Below, piece after piece: positions 1-12,165 of a stretch of DNA of 64,000 bases. The notes under the pieces were generated by a model. That model did not search any database. It was not told where the DNA came from and saw nothing but the letters and a program-made list of their open reading frames with translations. The position numbers were made by a program, and so were the translations under genes. The stretch is from Muraenolepis orangiensis (taxonomy: Eukaryota; Chordata; Actinopteri; Gadiformes; Muraenolepididae): the NCBI GenBank assembly GCA_027704905.1, contig CM051001.1, positions 35,793,656 to 35,857,655 of the forward strand, in the 5' to 3' direction. Numbering within the stretch: the first letter of the stretch is position 1; every line of letters begins with the position of its first letter.

Positions 1-80
1 CCACTAGCCACTAGCCACTGGCCACCGGCCACTATCCACTAGCCACTATCCACTAGCCCCTAGCCACTATCCACTAGCCC

Positions 81-118
<38 letters not shown>

Positions 119-213
119 TCCACTAGCCACTAGCCCCTAGCCCCTAGCCCCTAGCCACTAGCTACTAGCCACGAGCCACTATCCACTAGCCACTAGCCAC
201 TAGCCCCTATCCC

Positions 214-247
<34 letters not shown>

Positions 248-431
248 CCTAGCCCCTAGCCACTGGCCACCGGCCACCAGCCACTAGCCACTATCCACTA
301 TCCACTAGCCCCTAGCCACTATCCACTAGCCCCTAGCCCCTAGCCATTAGCCACTAGCCACTAGCCACTAGCCACTATCCACTAGCCCCTATCCACTAGC
401 CCCTAGCCCCTAGCCCCTAGCCACTAGCCAT

Positions 432-475
<44 letters not shown>

Positions 476-478
476 TCC
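1..478. repeat. 7-bp tandem array (CCACTAG variants), cut by window edge
   Basis: The first 478 bases consist almost entirely of a 7-base unit, CCACTAG, with single-base variants CCCCTAG, CCACTAT and CCACCGG. The array starts at base 1, so its full length is unknown. It has no coding meaning: no reading frame there is more than a reflection of the repeat. Confidence 0.95.
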
Positions 479-779
479 TAGCCACAGCACCACGCGGCTG
501 ACTCAATGAGTAATGGCTCCCGGGGCCCCCTTGGAGTGCCATGAGAAGAAACAAAAAAATAGAAGATTTCAGTTACGACTAGTTGCAGTGCTTCAAGAGA
601 GAAACACTCCTCTCAGATACCGATCACACACACAATAAGATGATAGCATAGCGTAGCACAGGGGAGTGCTGAGGCTCGGCCTCAGTGCCAGGCCGGCTGG
701 GGTAGAGGTGCTGGAGAAGCCCTGCCAAACATGGAATGCAGCTGTATTTCATTGAGCTAATTGCTAACCTTATATATTG
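479..779. other. Gene-free unique sequence
   Basis: Ordinary unique-looking intergenic DNA between two repeat blocks. I see no exon with usable splice sites and no RNA gene. Confidence 0.6.
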
Positions 780-903
780 GATGAGGAGGAGGAGGAGGAG
801 GAGGTGGAGGGGGAGGGGGAGGGTGAGGAGGAGGAGGAGGAGGGGGGAGAGGAGGAGGGGGAGAGAAGGGGGAGGGGGGTGGGGGAGAGGAGGAGGAGGG
901 GGT
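780..903. repeat. GGA/GGAGGG purine-rich tract
   Basis: This is nearly pure purine on the + strand, made of GAGGAG and GGGGGAG runs. The glutamate/glycine-rich frame (+) and proline-rich frame (-) across it come from the tract and are not genes. Such mirror-type polypurine DNA can form triplex or G-quadruplex structures. Confidence 0.9.
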
Positions 904-988
904 TAGAACTGGGACGGTTGTGTTACCTGGACCTAAGGTTAGGGTTTTATATAGGTGTGTGCTTTGATTTATGGTGAGCGAGAGCAGG

Positions 989-1028
<40 letters not shown>

Positions 1029-1035
1029 TGTGTGG
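989..1035. repeat. (GT)n microsatellite
   Basis: Dinucleotide GT run with one GG interruption near its end. Confidence 0.95.
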
Positions 1036-1223
1036 TCCTCCCAGGTTGTCACTGGACTGGACACCGGCAGACTGTGCAGTCAGTGCCAGGCCTATCTCTG
1101 GAACCTTGGAATTCCATTTCCATTGCTGTGAAGCAGGCAGGCAGGGCAGCAGTACTGAATGCAATGATTTAATGCCTCTATCATTTTTTCCTTCTCGCCC
1201 CTACTCTATTTCTAACACATTGC

Positions 1224-1225
<2 letters not shown>

Positions 1226-1299
<74 letters not shown>

Positions 1300-1345
1300 T
1301 GCATGCGTTTGTGTGTGTGTGCGTGTGAATGTGTTTGTGTGTGCA
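1226..1345. repeat. (GT)n microsatellite with degenerate tail
   Basis: About 36 perfect GT units are followed by an imperfect GT-rich tail (TCTGCATGCG and similar interruptions). Cys-Val and His-Thr repeat frames here are artefacts of the dinucleotide. Confidence 0.95.
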
Positions 1346-1540
1346 CATGTATGTGCGCAGCAAGGTTATCTTGTGTGGCATCACAGGGTCGCTTTATACA
1401 ACATGATATTTTTCGGTGAAGCCTTATGATAAAAACCTTAGCATTCTACACCTGAACATTGTCAATGCAAACTCAATTCCAATGAAATGAGAAAGAGCAA
1501 TATGATGAGGAGAAGAAGAAGAAGTCCATTGGAACGCTTA

Positions 1541-3060
1541 CTCCCCATTCCCTCCCGCAGTATACATCTCAAAAACAACACCATAAAAATGATATATACA
1601 ATAAAATAAACAAAAAGTGATTTAAATGTACATACATTTTATTTATTTTATTTACAAAAATCTTTCAAAAGCATATGCCAGTAGAGCAGCAGCATCATGA
1701 ATACAGAGCAGAACAGAGCAGTGACTGGGATGAGGCCAGAGAGACCAGCTCAGTATGATAGAGTAATGTTAATGACATGTTATGATAGTGTAATGTTAAT
1801 GACATGTTATGATAGGGTAATGTTAATGACATGTTATGATAGTGTAATGTTAATGACATGTTATGATAGTGTAATGTTAATGACATGTTATGATAGTGTA
1901 ATGTTAATGACATGTTATGATAGTGTAATGTTAATGACATGTTATGATAGGGTAATGTTAATGACATGTTATGATAGGGTAATGTTAATGACATGTTATG
2001 ATAGTGTAATGTTAATGACATGTTATGATAGGGTAATGTTAATGACATGTTATGATAGTGTAATGTTAATGACATGTTATGATAGTGTAATGTTAATGAC
2101 ATGTTATGATAGTGTAATGTTAATGACATGTTATGATAGTGTCATGTTAATGACATGTTATGATAGTGGCATGTTAATGACATGTTATGATAGTGTATGT
2201 TAATGACATGTTATGATAGGGTAATGTTAATGACATGTTATGATAGTGTAATGTTAATGACATGTTATGATAGTGTAATGTTAATGACATGTTATGATAG
2301 TGTAATGTTAATGACATGTTATGATAGGGTAATGTTAATGACATGTTATGATAGTGTCATGTTAATGACATGTTATGATAGGGTAATGTTAATGACATGT
2401 TATGATAGTGTAATGTTAATGACATGTTATGATAGTGTAATGTTAATGACATGTTATGATAGGGTAATGTTAATGACATGTTATGATAGTGTAATGTTAA
2501 TGACATGTTATGATAGTGTAATGTTAATGACATGTTATGATAGTGTCATGTTATGATAGTGTCATGTTAATGACATGTTATGATAGTGTGATGTTAATGA
2601 CATGTTATGATAGTGTATGTTAATGACATGTTATGATAGGGTAATGTTAATGACATGTTATGATAGAGTAATGTTAATGACATGTTATGATAGGGTAATG
2701 TTAATGACATGTTATGATAGTGTAATGTTAATGACATGTTATGATAGTGTAATGTTAATGACATGTTATGATAGGGTAATGTTAATGACATGTTATGATA
2801 GAGTAATGTTAATGACATGTTATGATAGGGTAATGTTAATGACATGTTATGATAGAGTAATGTTAATGACATGTTATGATAGTTTAATGTTAATGACATG
2901 TTATGACAGTGATAGTAGCAGCACTCCTAGCAGTTCAGTAGGTCCCTGCCTGTGGATAAAAACTATCCCTACACCTGGTAGTAGTTGTACGGATGCTAGA
3001 AGGGAGGTTACTTGTCTGTGTGAAACACAGCAACAAGCCGGGCGGGCTGCTGCTCAGCAG
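1541..3060 (-). mobile_element. LINE 3'-region relic hosting a minisatellite
   Basis: The flanks of the 27-bp array match the repeat at 13.55-14.05 kb. Shared pieces are the CTCCCCATTCCCTCCC start, a stretch reading GCCAGTAGAGCAGCAGCATC, and a stretch reading GCAGCACTCCTAGCAGTTC after the array. The other copy continues into a reverse-transcriptase remnant read on the - strand, so this one is inferred to be the 3' part of the same LINE type in the same orientation. No coding potential remains in it. Confidence 0.7.
1757..2908. repeat. 27-bp minisatellite, about 42 copies
   Basis: The unit translates as MLMTCYDSV or MLMTCYDRV in one + frame and MSLTLHYHN on the - strand. Because 27 is a multiple of three, the frames stay open for hundreds of bases. 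Units differ mainly at one position (AGTGTAA versus AGGGTAA), with short deletions near 2200, 2545 and 2610. It is embedded in a LINE relic whose sister copy at 13.83-13.92 kb has only a few degenerate precursor units. Confidence 0.95.
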
Positions 3061-3784
3061 GTGAGCAATTGACTTGGCTTCGGGTCGCCTGGCACGGGTC
3101 GATTGTTTCTCTTTCTTCTTCTTCTTTTTGGGATTTTCATTTATTTTTCATTCATCAAATCTGGAAACTGATTGAGCCTCACAAACAAACCCCCGATGAT
3201 TCAGCCAGTTGCTTTAATGAAGGGGAAAATGAGTTGAATCTACAGCTCACATCATAATTGGACTCAAATGCTGCGTGAAACCCAACAAAACAGACCAGGA
3301 AATAAGCTAAAGAAAGTGGAAGCAGGATTTTATTTCTGGGTCTTGGAAATTGTTTTAAGTTATTGGCTCTTGCACATAGCCGCGATGACAATTATTTTCC
3401 ATATATGCTTCATGCATTTATTTACAAGAGAAGAATATGTTATCCCAGACAGCATGTCTGAGACTATAGCTCGCTGTGCCTCCGTTACCTCGTCCTGCAG
3501 AATGCATACAGCTCATTGCCTATGCATTACCACCTGCAGGTATATGTGCATGATGTACAAATGACAAAATGGACTACCCTGCAAATGGTCCACGATGCAC
3601 ACATTCAGGAATGCGGTAGCACAATAATCGATGTTTCAGAATAGACTCAACGTTCTGTTCAATGTGTAAGAATGGCTTTTCTAGTCTCTGAAATTCGTCA
3701 GTGTTGTAATTGTTGAGAGGTTGGACTTATGTTAATTTTAAATTACCCATCTGCACATACTTTGAAAAAACAACACACACAAGC
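3061..3784. other. Gene-free intergenic sequence
   Basis: Unique-looking AT-rich sequence. Short open frames exist, but none has a recognisable domain or plausible splice context. Confidence 0.6.
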
Positions 3785-3786
3785 AT

Positions 3787-3859
<73 letters not shown>

Positions 3860-3895
3860 TGTACACACTCTCTCTCTCTCACTCCCTCTCTTTCA
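3785..3895. repeat. (CA)n followed by (TC)n microsatellite
   Basis: About 35 CA units, then a degenerate bridge (ACGCACATGTACACAC), then a short CT/TC tract. Confidence 0.95.
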
Positions 3896-4587
3896 ATCCG
3901 TGCCAGGTTTTTTTGTACTTGTAATTGTCCTAAATATAAGCACGCAAAGACTTTCTATGTTTAATGAGTGAGATGTGTGTAGAGGGCTGTACTAGCCTAT
4001 CTCTGATGAATCTCCCATAAAGGTGTAACATCACAGCTCAGCTATTGTTGTCATCTCTCCCTTGAGCAAAGACGACTAATTAAATCTCTTATACCATGCA
4101 CCATAAGATTTGCTGCACAATTGCGACGGGCTAAAAGCCCTAAGTGTAAAGTGTCCGACAACGTAAATGAATAATCAATTGAAGCTTACCTCATGGCTCC
4201 GTCCGACTGCATTGCAGTGCGTCTAATGACAGCTCCATTTGGTGCTTTGGCTGCCATCTATTACAGCCTAATGCAGGCCGAGGGCTCTGAGCCCCAATCC
4301 AAATCATGCCTCACCTCTAATATCCCACACTGTATGGCCACGTGAGATGTAGGCTTTTCCCTTTTAAATGAAATAACATACTGCATTATAAGTCATTAGC
4401 ATCACCTTGTACAAAACCAAGTGCAATTAGGCGGAAAAATACTTTGTGTTTTTGAATTACAAATTCAATCCATTACCCTCAGGATTTTCTTTGAGATGTG
4501 TTTTTTTCCCCTGCTGTTTATGGTGTCATGAATCCAGACCAAAATAAGCATATGAGAAAAATGTTTTACTCATCAGTTCCTGGCATC
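3896..4587. other. Gene-free intergenic sequence
   Basis: AT-rich unique sequence with no supported exon, RNA gene or repeat family. Confidence 0.55.
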
Positions 4588-4669
4588 CCTCACGAGGATG
4601 CCTCCTCCCTCACGAGGATGCCTCCTCCCTCACGAGGATGCCTCCTCCCTCACGAGGATGCCTCCTCCA
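4588..4669. repeat. 20-bp tandem repeat, 4 copies
   Basis: Four almost identical copies of CCTCACGAGGATGCCTCCTC lie head to tail. There is no sign of a gene around it. Confidence 0.95.
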
Positions 4670-7534
4670 ATAACATACGGAGCAAAATCAGGGAGACAAG
4701 CAGTCAAAGTCTCCAGGTTCAAGACACACAGTTCCCCCCGGTGGTGAGCATGACCTGCAGCCAAGGCTGCGGGTCATCGTGAATATACTGTCCTGGAAGT
4801 GGGCCGCTGAAATACCCAGAGTTCCCAGTCCAGAGATTAGACACCGTATTGGGGTCAGAGGTTGAGTTTGCCTACGCCAAAGCATTTTCCCGGCGCAGCC
4901 GAAGCGCTTGCATGGCTTTGACTTGGGCGACCCTCCACACACCGCCGCCAACCCTCCTCCTCTCTCTCTATGCTCACACAATTCTCCTGTTTGTTACCAC
5001 ACATCTGACCCCATGTGGCTTCATGTTAGAAAAGCAACAAAAGCACCCATTGTTTCGTTCAGCCAATGGACAAATTGAACCTGTTTTTTAAACACAAGGA
5101 GTTATCACATTGATTGCCGGAGAAGATAATTTTCATCAAACATGACTTGGTTTTTCTTTTGATTATGGAAATGTATGGTTTGTCAGGAGGAGGAGCAGGT
5201 CTTAGTAGACGGAATTGCACTGCCTGACATTATTATTGTGGCATTGTTCGCTCTTTTGTCAGTTTCAGAAAGAGATGTCAACGGTTCAGTCAGCTCTTGT
5301 GCAGCCCTGTGATTAGTCTCCCGCCACCATGTAGTGTCGGCCACTCTGAATATACCGCTTTCCACATTGAAAAACAATTCCTCTCAAGTGAATGCAGGCC
5401 GACGGTTGAATCAATTTTTCCTGACCAGGCAGCCCTGTCTTTCACTGGAGGCAATTTGTACACATCCTAATGTAATTAAATGACTTTTAAATCGAAGAGC
5501 ACTAAATGAAAGCATGTCATTTGCATCACACCTCATTATTGAAGAGATTATGCCGCCGTGCAGCTGTGGACGGACATTGTTTGGTGTTTCCCGCTTTTAT
5601 TGCTCATCTCAATTATGTGTGAGTTTGAAATTTGCAAGCTTTGCAAAACAAAATTAGCCGCAGTGCTGTACCAATTAATATTGCGCTTGTGGTCATATTT
5701 TGCTGTTTGTCTTGTTGCTGTGATAATAGGGATAATATCAAACAGAGCCAACGTGAGGAGTATATTAGTTTTGTTCATCTTCCTCCGTTCCGCCCGGTAT
5801 GACCTCCATCTGCGTCAGCGCCTCTTACTCATCACACCACAACCCTCCTCTCAGGACTGGCACATGAATTATGAAATATGCTTTAAACGTTGTGACATTT
5901 CAACTTGTGTGAATGTGACATGTTGTGAGATATGAAGAAAAACAGAACCGAGACGTGCGGTTAATCTGATCAGCCTATATATGTTCTATATATGTAGGTT
6001 CATTTACATTACATTTTCATTTACATTACAGGTTCGTTCTGCAATTGGCGGAGGAAGTTGGCTGGTTTATGTAAGCACGTGTTCGGGCTGTAAGTGGGAC
6101 AACCATGTCTGCAGTACAGCGCTATATTTGTCCAATATCGTCTGCAGTCTTCAGATTCCCCTGTCAAAGAAAAGCAGTGTTCTGAGATGGCTGACATTGG
6201 TTTTCATCCAGAATTCTCCTTCATTCTCCATTCTCCCCCCCCCCCCCCACACTTATTTAGTATGCTTGGTTGGTTGGCAAACTGAGCCAGGGAAGAGAAA
6301 GAAGAGGGAAACATATACAGTATCCACGACGATGAGGAGACATTCTTTTAACAGATGCTATGGTTCTTTGTGACCTGTAGACTAGGGCATGTAAAACAGG
6401 TTTCTGGTGTCTATTCCCACTATAGTCACCATTCACCGTGTCACTCCTGCAAGCTGTTAACAAAGTGACCCACCACACCAACCACATCCATACAGCCCCA
6501 TTGGCTTTGCAGACAGCTGTATCTTAGCACTGCTGCAAACTAGCGCCGGTTCAAATATGTTTTAGTGTTTACGCTTACAGACATTAACAGAAGACTTACA
6601 TTGCTTTTGCTGTAATGTATGGTTAATTTTCCATTGCACTTGTCCGTCGGGATATCTGTTTATTACCCAAGTTTTTCATCATTCTGGGGGCACGGGACAC
6701 ATGGTTGACCCACACGTAGATGGGCTATTTGGTGTGACTGCCACCTGCAGGGTGGAGGATGGCTTCATGTGTTCATGTGGTCCTAAGAGCAGAGATGCTG
6801 TTGCCAGTATCAAGTGCGGCTGAACTACTACCACAGTGCCTCAATCTCTTTTCTTTCCAGAGGGAGAAAGTGGATCAGGTGAGCTGTCAAGCTCCCACGA
6901 TGGCAACCACTAATAAAGCATGAGCAGGATACTGGTGACTCTCCTTTCCACCAGCAGTTCCTGCTTCAGAGAGAATCAATGTCAGCCCAACAGAGCTTTG
7001 CTTTCCTTCGCTGCGTTTTCCTGTGATGTGGGCGAGTTTTATGCTCCCACTGACCTGTGTGTATCGAAGATACAGGAATGGCTTCACTGAGGGGAAAAAC
7101 TTCCTCCTTTATTGCTTTTTTTTCAGGATGGGGGTAGTCGGGGAGGTGCATGCTTAGAATTGAGTGTGTGGATCATATCCGCAAACTAGTAGACAGACAG
7201 ACTAGAATGTATGAGAAGGAGGAGGGGATTTGGGTGTGCTTGGGAGGGACCAGTGAAAAGCCCCTCTCCTGCATAACAACACATCATTTGACTTACTGTC
7301 AGCGGTGTGTGGGAGGATCCGCTCCTCCAAATACTACATTTACAATGTTGCATGCAATGGAAATATTTGTATACATTGGAGAGAGAGGAAAATAACATTG
7401 CCCTGTCTTTTAACTGTGTTTATTTGGGTTTTACAATCAAAATTGCAGGTGAAATATGTAGGTGCGTGTGAAACAAACACAATATTTATAAATGCCATTG
7501 AGATTGTTAAGGTCAAAATAGCTTTAGGCAGACA
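4670..7534. other. Gene-free intergenic sequence
   Basis: Mostly unique sequence. Around 6000-6035 there is a short repeated TCATTTACATTACA motif of the kind found in SINE tails, and at 6233-6249 a poly-C run. Open frames of 60-130 codons occur (for example 5558-5935 +), but they have no family resemblance that I recognise. Confidence 0.55.
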
Positions 7535-7680
7535 TTGCCAGGTCTAGCTCAGCTGGTAGAGCAAGGCATTAACACTGCCAAGGTTGGGGGTTGGATTCCC
7601 AACTGGGTCCTCCCACGCTAACAATGGATCCACATGAATACATGCCACTAAATGGCTGTTATTTAGATACCTATAATGTC
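7535..7680 (+). mobile_element. tRNA-derived SINE remnant
   Basis: The sequence has a recognisable polymerase III A box (TAGCTCAGCTGGTAGAGC) and, about 30 bases on, a B-box-like GGGTTGGATTCCC. It does not fold as a tRNA because the supposed acceptor ends do not pair. The following sequence (ATACATGCCACTAAATGGCTG) resembles the body of fish tRNA-related SINEs. It is best read as an old SINE head, not a tRNA gene. Confidence 0.7.
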
Positions 7681-8840
7681 CTGTGAGGTATCATCTATTA
7701 AGAACAAATGGAGGTGAAAACATGGTGAGCAGAGCAGAGAGAAATTGCTGGACAATCAATACAAATATAGGCAACAGATCCGAAAGTCCCCCTCCTGAAT
7801 TGAGCAAGGGCTCAGTGTCTGACACAAGAGATTCTCCAACAGGACCAACAGACCACACACCATTTTCTATTGGAGTTTTAGTTGATGAAAAGGATTTCAA
7901 CATGTATCCATGAATCCAAAAAAATAATAATGTGAAGAGCTTTGTGTGAATGTGCCTCCCTCTCCCCTGGATCACAGAGCTCACATCATGGCTCTCAGCG
8001 TCATTTATATTGAAAGGTCATTCCCCCTCTTGTCCATCACATGCACTGTTCAATTTACAATTTCCCACAAGAATGGCCAGATCACTCTCACTATTTATCT
8101 AGGAAAGGACTGCCTATCAGTGGGAAATTGTTCTGGAAATTAGCTCAGTCCTTCTTGATGTTCTCCTGGGTAATCCTTGGTTCCTGGAGAGGATGTCTAC
8201 CGTCCACATGGAGAAAGCTTTCCAGGGTGGAAGATTGTTGCAACAGCACAGTTTGTACATTAGCTGCAATCGAGGTTTAGAGATCTTTCTATTACACTTA
8301 GTGTAAGTGTAATAGAGATTGAACAGACAGTGAATAATTTTATTTTGCCGCATTTCATCTCCTGGACATCTGGGTCTCAGCCTTACTTCACTGTTTAGTA
8401 GCATGCTTTTAATGAATGGTTCAGCAATAACATGTTAGCCTGACTTATTTCATCAGTTTAAAGTGCTTGGCATCCTACATGCACAACTGTGTGCATGAAA
8501 TCACCCATCCCTAGATTTTTGCCAAGGCTTTCTTGGTGAATTGTAAATGTGAACATTTGACTGGGGATGCTATCTTTGGCCTTCATTAGTTCCAGTAACC
8601 TTCAGCATCTATTTCACCATTTATTTCCGTCCTGATTTTTCCTTGCTAAAACATTGATCACTGAAACTATAGTCAATTCTGAGCTTTCTGATGATGGCAT
8701 GTTTGAAAACATTGTTTAAGTTAATCAATACATCATTTATATAATAAGTCTTTTGTTCAAAATCCCAATCACACATCCACAGATTGGAAGCTTACGACAT
8801 GCGGGAGGGGCACATGCTTTACGTGTTTACAATAATCAGT
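7681..8840. other. Gene-free intergenic sequence with one hairpin
   Basis: Unique-looking sequence with no supported gene. A perfect 13-bp inverted repeat with a 3-nt loop is at 8288-8316. Confidence 0.55.
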
Positions 8841-9147
8841 TGAATTTATGTATTTTATTACTGCCAATTTGCACAATACGTATTGTTGTGTATTGTATAT
8901 ACCTACGTATTACTGTAATAATACTGTAAATTGTGCAATTCATCTATCAATACATTTAGATTTCATTTAGAGTTCATTTAGTTATATTTTGTTTATACTA
9001 GTTTAGCTTAGATTCGTTTGTTGTTATTTAGTTTTTAGTTGTTAGGTATTAGTATATTTTGTGTGCATTTATTCCCCCTGTTTCAACTGTCAACCTTAAT
9101 TTCCCTCGGGATAAATAAAGTTATCTTGAATCTTGAATCTTGAATAA
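8841..9147 (+). mobile_element. LINE 3' end with (TTGAATC)n tail
   Basis: T-rich sequence ends in TTTCCCTCGGGATAAATAAAG followed by three TCTTGAA units. A CCCTCGGGATNAATAAAG block with a short tandem tail is typical of 3' ends of fish non-LTR retrotransposons. Only the tail region is visible; no reverse-transcriptase frame remains upstream. Confidence 0.7.
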
Positions 9148-9649
9148 CAAAACAAAAAAGAGCCGACTGAGACCCCAAAAAGAAGATATAATGAAATACC
9201 CAAAGAAATATGGAAGGTGTTTAAACTGCACATGACTTAATCATATTGAAGGGCTTCTTCATAATGGTCGACGTTTTCATAGAGGAGGAAATTGGGGCAG
9301 CGGTCCCCCGGAGAGGAGGAGGAGGAAGGAGCCGGTGCTTTGAGTGTTCCAGCGACAGCCTGTCAGTCATTGGTCCTAACCATCTCTTTTATTTGTTGTA
9401 TTCATTGAACGCAAATGTATGTCCTCATTTAAACATTAACATGGAAATGTTCTAATACCAAAGCCTGTGTTTAGTCAATAATGTCGTCCAAGGACCTGGT
9501 CTTCTTTCTGTTCGGCAGAGACTCAAGTGAAATTCCGTCGAAACTACTGATTTAAAGATGACTCACTGTGTGTTGCGTCATCCCTTCTAGCTGCTACAGA
9601 CAGCTTAAATGGAACAAGGTGAACAAGCCATCTCCCAGAAGGAAACCTG
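9148..9649. other. Gene-free intergenic sequence
   Basis: No supported gene or repeat. A short GGAGGAGG-rich stretch is present near 9310-9330. Confidence 0.55.
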
Positions 9650-9717
9650 CATCACACACACACACACAAAGCCCTGCTAGTGTTCATTCCTGCATGTGTA
9701 ACGCTGATAAGGACTGC

Positions 9718-9718
<1 letters not shown>

Positions 9719-9813
<95 letters not shown>
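9719..9813. repeat. (CA)n microsatellite
   Basis: About 47 uninterrupted CA units. A smaller CA tract lies just upstream at 9653-9668. Confidence 0.97.
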
Positions 9814-9814
<1 letters not shown>

Positions 9815-10002
9815 CCCGCTGAATGCAGTCACATCCGGCCTTTCAAGGCAGTAGGTAGAGCTCAGCAGACTGTTAACAAGTGGTGTCCAGCCGCAGTCCT
9901 GGAGTCCGCCGGAGAGAGACTAGAGTCAGTGTGGCCCAATCATACGGCAAACAGAAGCCTTGACAGGGCGAACAAAAGTGACATCCGCCTCAAGTCAAGT
10001 GT

Positions 10003-10113
10003 ACTCCCTCATGGAGTCCCTCATGGAGTCCCTCATGGAGTCCCTCATGGAGTCCCTCATGGAGTCCCTCATGGAGTCCCTCATGGAGTCCCTCATGGAG
10101 TCCCTCATGGAGT
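10003..10113. repeat. 12-bp tandem repeat, about 9 copies
   Basis: The unit is CCCTCATGGAGT, almost perfectly conserved. The frames across it repeat HGVP, LMES or LHEG, again because the period is divisible by three. Confidence 0.95.
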
Positions 10114-10179
10114 CTAACCCTGGGACCAGCAACCACCGCGGAGGCTTTTCGTAGACGGGCCAAACAACACCATTGTCCG

Positions 10180-10366
10180 TCTGTAGATGTATGTGATATA
10201 ATTGCTGTAATTATAGATAATAAAAACAATTATGTATACATATATAATGAGTTCATGTTCATGTGTTCTATAATATTCTGCTCTATTGTATTTTGCACAA
10301 TTTCAGTAAGGCACTGCCACTTTCCTCTCAGCCTCGTGTATGTGACAAATAAAGGATTTGAATCTT
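10180..10366 (+). mobile_element. LINE 3' tail fragment
   Basis: TATGTGACAAATAAAGGATT followed by TGAATCTTG matches the style of the LINE tail at 9.1 kb (AATAAAG plus TGAATCTTG). Only a short degenerate fragment is visible. Confidence 0.5.
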
Positions 10367-10427
10367 GTGTTCCATTATTATTTGCTGCTCTGCTTTGTTT
10401 GGTTATGTTCTATTATTTTCCATTATA

Positions 10428-11040
10428 TTCTGTCCTGTCCTGTCCTATTAAATTAAATTAAATTAAATTAAATTCAATTCAATTAAATTAAATTAAATTC
10501 AATTCAATTCAATTCAATTCAATTCAATTCAATTCAATTCAATTCAATTCAATTCAATTCAATTCAATTCAATTCAATTCAATGATATGATATGATATGA
10601 TATGATATGATGTTCTGTTCTGTTCTGCTCTGCTCTGCTCTGCTCTGCTCTGTTCTGCTCTGTTCTGTTCTGTTCTGTTCTGTTCTGTTCTGCTCTGTTC
10701 TGTTCTGTTCTGTTCTGCTCTGTTCTGTTCTGTTCGATTCTGTTCTGTTCTGTTCTGTTCTGTTCTGCTCTGTTCTGTTCTGTTCTGCTCTGTTCTGTTC
10801 TGTTCTGCTCTGCTCTGTTCTGTTCTGTTCTGCTCTGTTCTGTTCGATTCTGTTCTGTTCTGTTCTGTTCTGCTCTGTTCTGTTCTGCTCTGTTCTGTTC
10901 TGTTCTGCTCTGCTCTGTTCTGTTCTGTTCTGCTCTGTTCTGTTCTGTTCGATTCTGTTCTGTTCTGTTCTGTTCTGTTCTGCTCTAGTCCATCCTATTC
11001 TGCTGTGCTCTGCTCTGCTGTGCTCTATTCTGTTCTATCC
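10428..11040. repeat. Compound pentanucleotide array
   Basis: A single ~600-bp block of period 5 changes motif stepwise. It runs TCCTG (10430-10446), AATTA (10447-10475), AATTC/AATTA mixed then AATTC (10476-10582), ATGAT (10583-10610), and finally TTCTG with CTCTG and rare TTCGA variants (10611-11040). The Phe-Cys-Ser-Val-Leu frame of 180 codons across it is an artefact. The period never changes while the motif does. Confidence 0.95.
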
Positions 11041-11250
11041 TGTGCCAATGTTTTGTTGTGTTATGTTGAACCATAGTGAAGAGAGAATTGTGGCTCTTGA
11101 GGTTAATAACCAGGGTCGGCATTCAGGTTTCTGTTATCCACACCACTAGGGACAGGTGGGATGGGACTAACAGGTTAAAAAAAGCCAATGATCTCTGAAT
11201 GAGGAGGAAGCTCTATTAAATCATGGCATAACACAGCACCATAGACACGT

Positions 11251-11251
<1 letters not shown>

Positions 11252-11312
<61 letters not shown>

Positions 11313-11363
11313 ATCTGTGTGTGTGTGTGTGTGCGTGTTTGTGTGAGTGTGTGTGTGTGTGTG
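11252..11363. repeat. (GT)n microsatellite, interrupted
   Basis: A GT run with GCATCT, GCGTGTTT and GAGT interruptions, indicating an ageing array. Confidence 0.95.
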
Positions 11364-12165
11364 GTGAGGGTGCTTTGTCCCTTACTGCCATCCTGTAGTA
11401 TTATTGTTGTACTTATTTCACCATATATTTGTTTTGTTATAAACTCACTGTCACTCCTTATTCATATGAGAGATATATATGTTTCATTTACAAAAATAGC
11501 AGTTTAAAACTAAAATATTTGTGTACACTGGACTAAATGGATTATTTAATTTAAAGGTCAGTGATTTTTTGGTTTATAAAATAAGTTTTGATTAATGTAA
11601 CCTTGTGATTACAAGAGAGGGAGCTGCAGCTCAGCCAATGGCTTTTCATTGCTGCGATTTTCGTTGGACGCCCCAACCGCAAGCAATTATACACTCAGTG
11701 TGTGATAAACATGTGCATTTCCTCATTATGAAAAGGAATTATTTATGGCGCGCTGTCCCCCCCTATCATTTGCAGGTCCAACAGGTACACGCGATGGATC
11801 TCAAGGACACCTGAACATGTCCTCTCCACAAGCTGTCTTTTGGAATTGTCGATCCATAACAAAGCATTTCAACACATAACACATTCTGCCACTAAATGTA
11901 ACATCAAAAGCAAGGTTGAGGACGAATATAGCCTCTAGGCTATACTAAATATATTTGGAGCTCTCCTAATCTTTTACTAATTTCCCTTTACTTCTGGGAT
12001 TAGGAAGTACATCTTATCTTATCTTAAATCTGCACTAAGCTGATTTGGGTACAATTTGCGCAAAAGACTAATGAACAAGAATAGTAGCCAGGTAGGAATA
12101 TTAGAGCTAAGTTCTTTATTCCTATAGCCATTCTTTTCTTTTGGAATTGATTGTGCTAAGGCTGA
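11364..12165. other. Gene-free intergenic sequence
   Basis: AT-rich unique sequence with no recognisable exon, RNA gene or repeat family. Confidence 0.55.

Noticed and set aside
1757..2908. CRISPR-like array of regular repeats
   Set aside because: Units are contiguous 27-bp tandem copies without unique spacers, and the context is a vertebrate LINE.
5558..5935. Hydrophobic 125-codon frame as a membrane protein
   Set aside because: No homology was recognised, and it is AT-rich with a chance-length frame overlapped by an antisense frame.
7537..7606. Functional tRNA gene
   Set aside because: A- and B-box words are present, but acceptor and anticodon stems do not pair and SINE-like sequence follows.
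10607..11149. 180-codon Cys/Ser/Leu/Phe frame
   Set aside because: It is the translation of a TTCTG pentanucleotide array.
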